This document shows positions 1 through 6,333 of a DNA stretch of 9,900 bases, piece by piece (position 1 is the first letter of the stretch; each line of letters opens with the position of its first letter). The DNA is from an uncultured Collinsella sp. (lineage in GTDB: Bacteria > Actinomycetota > Coriobacteriia > Coriobacteriales > Coriobacteriaceae), in assembly GCA_900759435.1 (NCBI GenBank), contig CAAEVD010000107.1, positions 1-9,900 of the forward strand, read 5' to 3'. A program made the position numbers and the translations under genes. The notes beneath the pieces were generated by a model that had not been told where the DNA came from, ran no database searches, and saw only the letters and a program-made list of their open reading frames with translations.

Positions 1-2264
1 AGCACCTCAAAGAACGTCTCCTCGTCGGCCTTCATCTTAAACTGCATAAAGTATGGACGCGACGGATCGAGCCCGCGAAGGCCCAGCTCCGCGGCGCATT
101 TAATCTTGAGCATGCGCTCGAGTGCCAAAAAGGCGTAGCTGCCCAACCAGGGGAAGAGCACCCAGGTATCGCCGCCCAGGTTGATGAGCGGCTTGGTTCC
201 CGCACCCGAAATATCGGCCGTATGACGAGCCTGCGCTAAGCGGGCCCGTGCGTTACCCATGAGGTACGGATATGTCGCGTGCTCGTTGAGCGCCTTGCGC
301 ATGCGCTCGAGTACGTGTGTATTGATGTCGCCGGGGCAGTCGCCAAAGTAGGCCGGCACCCGGCCCTTGACCTGCGTGGCAAAGACGGTGTGGCGCTTCC
401 AGTCCACTTCCTCGACAATCCAGCAGTGTCCGGCGATGGCGATGCGCTCACCGGGCGGTGGCGGATTGACGATCGTGCCCAACTCGGCCGACTCGCTGCG
501 AACGGTGAACTCCTCGTTTTCCTGGAATACGGCGTAGAACTTAAAGTTGTTAATGATGCGCTCGCCCGCGAGACCCACAATGAGCCCACCGCCCTCGGTG
601 ACCTGGATATGGTCGATCTTGATGAGGTGGCGCAGCAGTATGCGATAGTCATCGGCCGAGATGCGATGGAAATAGCTGAGTGTGAGCACGCGTTGGGCAA
701 GTTCGGCCGGCGTGAGCTCTCCGGTGCTGGCGAGGGTCGACATAGTCTGGTGGTAGAGCAGGCTGTAGGGGAGTCGATCGAGCTCGGGCGGCTCGACCCA
801 CTTTTCCTCGCGATAGAGTTGTACGAGCGCGATGCCCTGCAGGAGCTTCCACGGAATGGTCTCGGGCATCATCGTGCGCGGCTCGGGCTCTTCCTCGCGC
901 ATGACGAACCACATCTCGGGCGGAAGATCGCGGCGTCCCGTGCGGCCCATTCGCTGCAAAAAGGAGCTGACGGTAAACGGTGCATCGATCTGGAACGCGC
1001 GCTCCAGGCGGCCGATATCGATGCCAAGCTCAAGCGTAGAGGTGGTGACGGTCGTCTGTGCCTGTTCCTCGTCGCGCATAAGCTCTTCTGCCGTCTCTCG
1101 CAACGATGCCGAAAGATTGCCGTGATGGATGAGGAAACGGTCGGGCTCGTGTCGGCTCTCGCAGTAGCTGCGCAGCATGGAGCATACGGCCTCTGCCTCC
1201 TCGCGCGAGTTGGCAAAGACCAGGCACTTGCGGCCGCGCGTGTGCTCAAAGATATAGCCCATGCCGGGGTCGGCGTTGTCTGGTGCTGTGTCGGTGGGGT
1301 TGAGTAATGCCTGTTCGGGTGCTCGGGGGATGTCGACTTCGCCCTCGGGGGCCGAGGAAGCGCGACTGTCCTTGGGGGCAGCCTTGCCCCGTGCCTGCTC
1401 GCGACGTTGGCGGCGTTCCTCCTGTGTGAGTTGTCCGCTATGGCGCATGTCTTGTCCGGATGCGGGCAGTGCCGCGGGTGCTGCTGCCTCAATGCGCTCG
1501 CACGCAAGCACTTCGGCCTCTTGAGGACCCATGCTCTCGAATCCTCGCTGCTGCGCTTGGGGACCCGAGTTGTAGAAGTGCTCCATGGAGATACGCCACA
1601 CGCGGCGCGGCTCCTCAAAGCGGGGGATGACGCAGTTGCGTCCCGTCCCCTGCGACAGGAAGGCGCCCGTGCGTTCCGGGTCCCCGATGGTGGCCGAAAG
1701 GCCGATGCGCCTGGGCCGCACGCCCGCCATGCGCGAAAGACGCTCGATAAGGCAGAGCGTCTGCCCGCCACGGTCGCCGCGCATGAGCGAGTGGACCTCG
1801 TCGATGACCACATAGCGCAGGTCGCAGAACATACGCGGGATTGCCATGTGCTTGTGGATCAGGAGTGCCTCGAGTGATTCGGGCGTAATCTGTAGGATAC
1901 CGCTCGGCTTTTTGATGAGCTTTGCCTTGTGCGACTGCGAGACATCGCCGTGCCAGTGCCAGACGGGGATATCGGCCTCTTCGCACAGATCGTTGAGGCG
2001 AACGAACTGGTCGTTGATGAGTGCCTTGAGGGGGCCAATATAGAGGGCGCCAACGCTTGCGGGCGGGTTCTCCCAAAACTCGGTCAGGATGGGAAAGAAG
2101 GCCGCTTCGGTTTTGCCGGAAGCCGTGGATGCCGTCAGGAGCACATTGTCTTGCGTGTTAAAGATGGCATCTGCTGCCGCAACCTGGATAGAGCGCAGGC
2201 TCTCCCAATCGTGGGAGTAGATGAAGTCTTGGATAAACGGGGCGTATCGGTCAAAGGCGTTCAC
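1..2264 (-). CDS. Lhr-like superfamily 2 DNA helicase (BrxHI type), 3' end outside window
   Basis: Predicted ATP-driven DNA translocase or helicase. About 754 codons are visible and the frame stays open to the left edge, so only the C-terminus is missing. The SF2 motifs appear in order: Walker A ASTASGKTE (K51), motif Ia GPLKALINDQ, motif Ib ITPESLEALL, DEVH box (residues 155-158), LSAT near 190, CLVFANSREEAE near 345, TSTLELGIDIG near 405-416, and QRMGRTGRR near 436. The long C-terminal part has the conserved Lhr-like stretches FKFYAVFQENEEF, IAIAGHCWIVEEVDW and AYFGDCPGDINTHVLERM. A roughly 100-residue Gln/Glu/Arg/Ala/Pro-rich insert (about 233-334) separates the two RecA folds and looks disordered. 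GTG at 2264 was chosen because AGGAGG lies 4 bases upstream; an in-frame ATG at 2279 has no such site. It is the last gene of the trio with the TerB-type and BrxD-like genes. Family assignment is strong; a defence role is inferred. Confidence 0.93.
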   Translation of the reverse strand, partial: MNAFDRYAPFIQDFIYSHDWESLRSIQVAAADAIFNTQDNVLLTASTASGKTEAAFFPILTEFWENPPASVGALYIGPLKALINDQFVRLNDLCEEADIPVWHWHGDVSQSHKAKLIKKPSGILQITPESLEALLIHKHMAIPRMFCDLRYVVIDEVHSLMRGDRGGQTLCLIERLSRMAGVRPRRIGLSATIGDPERTGAFLSQGTGRNCVIPRFEEPRRVWRISMEHFYNSGPQAQQRGFESMGPQEAEVLACERIEAAAPAALPASGQDMRHSGQLTQEERRQRREQARGKAAPKDSRASSAPEGEVDIPRAPEQALLNPTDTAPDNADPGMGYIFEHTRGRKCLVFANSREEAEAVCSMLRSYCESRHEPDRFLIHHGNLSASLRETAEELMRDEEQAQTTVTTSTLELGIDIGRLERAFQIDAPFTVSSFLQRMGRTGRRDLPPEMWFVMREEEPEPRTMMPETIPWKLLQGIALVQLYREEKWVEPPELDRLPYSLLYHQTMSTLASTGELTPAELAQRVLTLSYFHRISADDYRILLRHLIKIDHIQVTEGGGLIVGLAGERIINNFKFYAVFQENEEFTVRSESAELGTIVNPPPPGERIAIAGHCWIVEEVDWKRHTVFATQVKGRVPAYFGDCPGDINTHVLERMRKALNEHATYPYLMGNARARLAQARHTADISGAGTKPLINLGGDTWVLFPWLGSYAFLALERMLKIKCAAELGLRGLDPSRPYFMQFKMKADEETFFEV

Positions 2265-2268
2265 GGGA

Positions 2269-2274
2269 CCTCCT
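2269..2274 (-). promoter_or_regulatory. Ribosome binding site deciding the helicase GTG start
   Basis: The minus strand reads AGGAGG here, 4 bases before GTG at 2264. The competing in-frame ATG at 2277-2279 lies upstream of this site and has no purine-rich element of its own, so the GTG start is preferred. Confidence 0.75.
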
Positions 2275-2283
2275 CTCATCAAC

Positions 2284-2380
2284 GGGTTGATCAACGCAAC
2301 GGGCAACGGCTCGATATCTTGCAACATCGGCGTTTGCCCAGATAAAACCTGCCAAAATAAACCTGTCCCTTTTTGGCAGG
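2284..2380. other. Gap between ATPase and helicase genes
   Basis: This stretch separates two genes that otherwise look like one operon. It holds the right part of the 12-bp inverted repeat (listed separately) and a 10-bp palindrome GTTGATCAAC at 2286-2295, about 12 bases upstream of the helicase ribosome binding site. The sequence ATCAACG occurs twice around it (2278-2284 and 2290-2296). No convincing sigma-70 -35/-10 pair was seen, so the helicase is probably transcribed from upstream, with the repeats modulating readthrough or mRNA stability. Confidence 0.4.
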
Positions 2381-2382
2381 TT
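2346..2382 (-). terminator. Perfect 12-bp inverted repeat at the end of the ATPase gene; terminator-like or attenuator
   Basis: AACCTGCCAAAA (2346-2357) and TTTTGGCAGGTT (2371-2382) are exact reverse complements around a 13-base loop. On the minus strand the stem begins inside the ATPase stop codon and is followed by TTTTATC, a short U-run, so it resembles a leaky rho-independent terminator inside the operon. The loop contains a second AACCTG copy, so part of the stem can pair in an alternative way. The GGGACAGGTTTA core resembles REP-type dispersed repeats (recollection, not checked), so it may be a repeat that landed between the genes. Confidence 0.6.
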
Positions 2383-3685
2383 AGATGGTGAATTCGGCGA
2401 AGTTGCGGTCGCCGTCTGCGGTGCCGGTGTCGCCTGTTGCGGCTGCCGGTGCCAACGCGTCGCCGCCGACGCTTTGCAGCAACTCAGCCACGTTTGCATC
2501 GGGGTTCTGGCACAGGATATCGAGCAGCTCGATAAAGTCACGGATGACCTCACGCGGCGTCAAGTGCGTATCGGCTCCCACGCGGCCAAACTCAATCTTG
2601 AGAAAGTCTACCAAGTCGTTCTCGGTAAGCGTGGGCGTCCAGCCAAAGTATCCGGCATGGATCTGCATGAGTTTTTCGATCAGCACCAGCAACTCCTCGT
2701 AGGTGAGTGGCTGCAGGCGGATGATGGGCGCGAGCATGTCCTTAAGGTCCTCGCGTGCAAAGCGGCCCTGAGCGAGTCGACTTCGCAGGGCCTCGTAGGA
2801 GAACACGCCACGGCGGCGGTCTTCGATGGAGGTTGGCGTGCCGCCCATGATCATGCCCAGGTACTGCGCCTTGCCCTGGAGCGTGTCGTTGTACATGGTC
2901 AGGATCTTCTCGTAGTTGTATTGGCGTGTGATGGCGTTGGGAATCTTATACAGATTCACGAGCTCGTCGATGAGCACCAGCATGCCCTTGTAGCCGCTGC
3001 AGACCAAAAAGCGCGCAATGAGCTTAACGTCGTCGTACCAGTCGTCATCGCTGATGATGGTCGAGGAGCCCAGCTCGGCGCGTGCCTCACTCTTGGTGCG
3101 GTATTCGCCGCGAATCCATTTGGTCACGCGGCTCATAGCTTCTTCGTCGCCCTCGGATACGGCCGCGCGGTAGCGGCGGAGCATGCGGGCGAAGTCGAAG
3201 CCGTGGACCATTTCCTCGAGTGGGGCCAGTTGGGCATTGACGGCAGACTCGTCGGCATCGGCACACGAGGCGACCCAGCGATCCAGGATAAGGTTGAGCG
3301 CACCGCCCTCGGGGCGCGTCTTGGTCGATATGTTGCGGATGAGCTCACGGTAGGTGGCAAGGCCCTGTCCCTGGCCGCCCTGCAGACGGCGCTCAGGGGA
3401 TAGGTCGGCATCGGCCACGACGAATCCCTCGCCCATGGCGTGCGTGCGGATCGTCTGGAGCAAAAAGCTCTTGCCGGCGCCGTAGCGACCGACTAGGAAA
3501 CGGAAGCTTGCGCCGCCATCGGCGATGAGGCTCAGGTCGGTGAGCAGAGCACGGATCTCGACCTCGCGCCCCACGGTGATATAGGGAAGGCCGATGCGCG
3601 GGACCACGCCGCCCTTGAGCGAGTTGAGAATGACGGCGGCGACGCGCTTGGGCACGCGGGGTGCTGCGGATGCGGTATCACTCAT
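2381..3685 (-). CDS. BrxD-like P-loop ATPase (BREX ATP-binding domain / DUF2791 family)
   Basis: Predicted cytosolic ATPase of 434 residues. It opens with a family-typical stretch: GGVVPRIGLPYITVGRE at 25-41. Walker A is GRYGAGKS at 66-73. Walker B is GMLVLIDELVNLYK with D240 and E241, followed by a sensor-like segment YLGMIMGGTP near 273-282. The basic RRRGVFSYEALRSRL segment just after it is typical of the family. The C-terminal half (LTYEELLVLIEKL, HLTPREVIRDFIELLDIL) matches the helical region of BrxD-type proteins, and the Ala/Gly/Asp-rich tail ends in FAEFTI. In BREX, BrxD accompanies the BrxHI helicase, as here. The ATG at 3685 overlaps the upstream TerB-type gene by 8 bases (ATGAGTGA), pointing to translational coupling. 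All ATPase residues are intact. The substrate is unknown; loading or regulation of the adjacent helicase is inferred. Confidence 0.9.
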   Translation of the reverse strand: MSDTASAAPRVPKRVAAVILNSLKGGVVPRIGLPYITVGREVEIRALLTDLSLIADGGASFRFLVGRYGAGKSFLLQTIRTHAMGEGFVVADADLSPERRLQGGQGQGLATYRELIRNISTKTRPEGGALNLILDRWVASCADADESAVNAQLAPLEEMVHGFDFARMLRRYRAAVSEGDEEAMSRVTKWIRGEYRTKSEARAELGSSTIISDDDWYDDVKLIARFLVCSGYKGMLVLIDELVNLYKIPNAITRQYNYEKILTMYNDTLQGKAQYLGMIMGGTPTSIEDRRRGVFSYEALRSRLAQGRFAREDLKDMLAPIIRLQPLTYEELLVLIEKLMQIHAGYFGWTPTLTENDLVDFLKIEFGRVGADTHLTPREVIRDFIELLDILCQNPDANVAELLQSVGGDALAPAAATGDTGTADGDRNFAEFTI

Positions 3686-5438
3686 GGTCTAGGTATCCTC
3701 TCACGTCTGCTTCGTAGTCCTCGATAATCTGCGGTCCCGCTGAGCCAAATTCAATAACGGTGTCGCCCACCAGGTCAAAGAGCGCTTCGTTGATGCTATC
3801 GACGAGCATGTCCTCACTCTTGCCCGACTGTGCCACCGCCAATGTGGCCTGCGCCGTGTTCCGTTTGAGGAGCGCGCGAAGGAAGGCATCTGCGGCGGGC
3901 GCGAGTTTGTTCGCAGCTTCGGCAGACGTGGGCGTTACGGGTGCGGGCGCAGACACGAGGAGCGGTGCCACGACGCCGAAGTCTTCGGTGGAGACAGTCG
4001 GCTCGTCGGGTTCGTCTTGCCGTACGGTCATCTCGCAAGGTTCGGCAGTCATGCCAGGCGCAGGCTCGGTGTTCGGTTGCTCGATAAGCGTCGCCTCGGC
4101 TTCCACAGGCACATCGTCCTCGCGCTCCTCATCAATCAAAAGCGCCTCACGCGTTTGTGCGGCGGCACTCCGGATATGCCCCAGCTGGCTCAGATCGATA
4201 TCGATCTTGACGGGCTGATGCGCGGCATCCCATGAAAGCCATGCCGTGATCTCGTCATCGATAATCTTAGCCAGATATTTGGGGACCTTCTCTTCCTTAA
4301 GGGGATGGCCGGGATCCAGTGCCAAGCGCAGGCGCTGATCACAAGCGCGCATCATCTCACCGAGCTTGCTGCTTTTTTGCCTGCTGCCGTGGATGCGCAT
4401 GCATTCCCAAAAGCCATTTTGACAGCGGTAGATGTGAATGGGGTCCAGGCGATATTCGCAGTCCTCGTGGCGCTCGGGCGCAAAGAACACGGCCGAGGCA
4501 AACATGGTGTAGGGCATGGCCGTCTCCTCCCCAAACAAGCTCGCTACGATGCCAGTCTTTCGGTGCGTGTCATAGTAGCGCGCCATACGGACATATACGG
4601 CGCATGCCACGTGGCGCAGGTCGCGATGGTGGGAACGGTCGAGCCGTGAGTTATTCAGGTTGTACGTCGAGAGTGCGTCGATGGCGGCCATGAGCCGCTC
4701 CTCATGCGCCTCATCGGGCGGAAGGGGAAGCGTGGGCTCGGAGGTCTTACGACGCGCAGGCGGCAGGTCCGACGGCGCCGGCGCGGGTACAAGGTCTCGC
4801 GCTGCGCGGCGCAGCTCGATGAGGGCGTTGTCGAATGCGACGGTTTTAGAGTCGCGAAGCAACTTGGGGTCGAGCTCATGGAACACGGCGTAGTCCTGCA
4901 GCCACACGCGTGCGAACCGGTCGATGCTGGGTTCAAAGGCGCGATAGGCATCCCAAAATGCCTTGATCTTGTCATAGCCGTCACGCGGATTGTCGACGCC
5001 AATGCCGCAGATCAATTCGTAAAGATACAGAAAAGCAAACGAGGTCGATGTCTCCTCGATATTGCCGCGGCGCACTTGGGCGCGCCAGGTAAAGTAGCCG
5101 CGCAACTGTCGATCGCTCATGGCATTGTAGGTGGGAAAGTACGACTTAAAGGTGCCATTGTAGGGGCAATCGTCCTCAAAGTCGGCCATCAGCAGGCCTT
5201 GGCGGTAAAAGAGCTCCGCCTCCGATAGCCAACGCCCCGCGCCGCCTTTGGGATCATCTTGCCAGCGCGATATCTCGCGCATCTTGCGGTACTGGTCGGG
5301 GAGGAAGTTCTGCATCTGACGACCGGTCTTGAGAATCGGCTCGTCAGCATAGATTTCGTTTGAGAAGCGGGCGGACTGATGGGTCCGGGCCTCGGCCATA
5401 ATGCGCTCGATGAGCATCTTGACGTCCTGGTCGGCCAC
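3678..5438 (-). CDS. TerB_N / TerB_C domain protein, partner of ATPase and helicase
   Basis: A 586-residue cytosolic protein with no signal peptide or membrane segment. The N-terminal third matches the TerB_N style: FEDDCPYNG (87-95), SYFPTYNAMSDRQLRGYFTW (99-118), QVRRGN and SFAFLYLYELICGIGVDNP (133-151). The C-terminal part matches TerB_C: KIDIDLSQLGHIRSAA (411-426), then, after an acidic Glu/Pro/Ala/Thr-rich linker of about 75 residues (435-510), a terminal block with INEALFDLVGDTVIEFG and IIEDYEADVRGYL. I could not recognise a canonical central TerB domain in residues 245-405, although that region looks helical. GTG at 5438 is preceded by GGAGAGGAG at good spacing. It is the first gene of the trio. 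In Ter stress-response systems these domains are thought to act as scaffolds or sensors; here it may recruit or regulate the ATPase and helicase, which is inferred from context. Confidence 0.87.
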   Translation of the reverse strand: MADQDVKMLIERIMAEARTHQSARFSNEIYADEPILKTGRQMQNFLPDQYRKMREISRWQDDPKGGAGRWLSEAELFYRQGLLMADFEDDCPYNGTFKSYFPTYNAMSDRQLRGYFTWRAQVRRGNIEETSTSFAFLYLYELICGIGVDNPRDGYDKIKAFWDAYRAFEPSIDRFARVWLQDYAVFHELDPKLLRDSKTVAFDNALIELRRAARDLVPAPAPSDLPPARRKTSEPTLPLPPDEAHEERLMAAIDALSTYNLNNSRLDRSHHRDLRHVACAVYVRMARYYDTHRKTGIVASLFGEETAMPYTMFASAVFFAPERHEDCEYRLDPIHIYRCQNGFWECMRIHGSRQKSSKLGEMMRACDQRLRLALDPGHPLKEEKVPKYLAKIIDDEITAWLSWDAAHQPVKIDIDLSQLGHIRSAAAQTREALLIDEEREDDVPVEAEATLIEQPNTEPAPGMTAEPCEMTVRQDEPDEPTVSTEDFGVVAPLLVSAPAPVTPTSAEAANKLAPAADAFLRALLKRNTAQATLAVAQSGKSEDMLVDSINEALFDLVGDTVIEFGSAGPQIIEDYEADVRGYLDHE

Positions 5439-5456
5439 CGCCCTCTCCTCTCCCTA

Positions 5457-5477
5457 TATGGTGTCGGTGACCTCATA
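5457..5477. promoter_or_regulatory. Imperfect palindrome over the trio's predicted transcription start; operator candidate
   Basis: TATGnnGTC and GACnnCATA are arranged symmetrically around a 3-base centre (7 of 9 positions per arm are symmetric). The site abuts the predicted -10 and covers the expected +1 region of the TerB-type gene, a usual position for a repressor. No regulator gene is in the window. The symmetry could be chance. Confidence 0.35.
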
Positions 5478-5485
5478 TCATAGCA
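5477..5485 (-). promoter_or_regulatory. Extended -10 promoter candidate for the TerB-ATPase-helicase operon
   Basis: The minus strand reads TGCTATGAT, an extended -10 (TGn plus TATGAT), about 40 bases upstream of the GTG start. The -35 at 17-base spacing is weak (CGAACA). It lies in the 89-base gap after the DUF554 gene, where no clear terminator was seen, so some readthrough from DUF554 is possible. Confidence 0.5.
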
Positions 5486-5527
5486 CAGTATCAAACAGAT
5501 GTTCGAGATACCGCTGCGTAGATAGAT

Positions 5528-6244
5528 TTAGAACAGGAGGGCGTAGATGACGGCGATGACGACGGAGGGGAGCATGTTGGCCGTGCGGAAGGTCTGAGGA
5601 CGGATGAGGTTGACGCCGACGCAGAAGATGAGCATGGAGCCCACGAGCGAGAGACTGTCGAGGGCCGCGGCGGTCATGATGGGGGAGAGCGCGCCGGCAA
5701 AGAGCGTGATCGTCCCCTGGAACACGGCGACGGGCAGGGCCGAGAAAATGCAGCCGCGGCCAAGCGAGGCCGTCATGGTGCAGACGATGATGCAGTCCAG
5801 CGCGCCCTTCAGGGCAAGCGTGGACCAGTCACCGAGCAGGCCGTCCTGAATCGATCCTACGATGGCCATGGCGCCGATACACACGGTGAGCGATGCCGAG
5901 ACAAAGGCGTTGGTGAACTCGTTGTCGCCTTCGCTGCCGGTTTTGCGCTTGAGCCATTCGCCGAGGTTCTCGATGGCGGCTTCCAGGTTGATGGCCTCGC
6001 CGATGAGCGAACCGAGGGCAAATGAGACGATCAGCATGGTGGTGCCGGTGGTCGCCAACGCCTCTCCATCGATAACGAGCATCTTTTGCATGGTGCCGCC
6101 CAGGCCGATAAACAGAACGCACAACCCCGACGCCTTCATGAGCGTGTCTTGGATGCGGGGCGTAATGAAACGCCCGCCCATGAGGCCCAGCAGACCGCCC
6201 GCGATCAAAAGCGCGACGTTGATGATCGTTCCTAAACCCGGCAT
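5528..6244 (-). CDS. DUF554 family integral membrane protein (YdfK-like)
   Basis: A 238-residue polytopic membrane protein with about seven or eight hydrophobic segments (roughly 4-24, 38-55, 66-85, 112-130, 141-160, 165-185, 200-215, 225-237). It carries the family's recognisable stretches: MPGLGTIINVALLIAGGLLG at the start, IQDTLMKASGLCVLFIGLGG, the hallmark FVSASLTVCIGAMAIVGSIQ with DGLLGD, and VNLIRPQTFRTANMLP near the end. Length and composition match the family, which is thought to be transport-like; no substrate is established. ATG at 6244 is chosen because AGGAGG lies 4 bases upstream; the longer reading from TTG at 6268 would place that ribosome binding site inside the gene. It has its own promoter candidate and looks functionally unrelated to the flanking operons. 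Confidence 0.92.
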   Translation of the reverse strand: MPGLGTIINVALLIAGGLLGLMGGRFITPRIQDTLMKASGLCVLFIGLGGTMQKMLVIDGEALATTGTTMLIVSFALGSLIGEAINLEAAIENLGEWLKRKTGSEGDNEFTNAFVSASLTVCIGAMAIVGSIQDGLLGDWSTLALKGALDCIIVCTMTASLGRGCIFSALPVAVFQGTITLFAGALSPIMTAAALDSLSLVGSMLIFCVGVNLIRPQTFRTANMLPSVVIAVIYALLF

Positions 6245-6275
6245 GAACCCTCCTGTAATTGATGCCAACGCGGCA

Positions 6276-6284
6276 ATCGTAACA
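6276..6284 (-). promoter_or_regulatory. Extended -10 promoter candidate for the DUF554 gene
   Basis: The minus strand reads TGTTACGAT, an extended -10 (TGn plus TACGAT), about 32 bases before the ATG at 6244. No good -35 was seen at 16-18 bases. A start about 7 bases downstream would give a leader of about 25 bases containing the AGGAGG site. Confidence 0.45.
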
Positions 6285-6333
6285 GAACGGGGAGGGGAGC
6301 GCTCAGTATCCGAGCCAAGCGGCGGTTGGCGGT

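Noticed and set aside
279..1307. 342-residue open frame on the plus strand
   Set aside because: It lies wholly antisense to the helicase, whose motifs are all present. It is composed of codon-shadow residues and has no ribosome binding site.
2474..3403. 309-residue open frame on the plus strand
   Set aside because: Antisense to the BrxD-like ATPase with no recognisable domain; a product of high-GC codon bias.
6245..6268. Upstream TTG start extending the DUF554 protein by eight residues
   Set aside because: The AGGAGG site would then lie inside the gene. The family N-terminus MPGLGTIIN begins at the ATG at 6244.
6290..6333. Possible terminator after the 466-residue protein gene
   Set aside because: Only short GC-rich stems (GCCAA/TTGGC, GCTC/GAGC) without a U-run; not enough for a terminator call.
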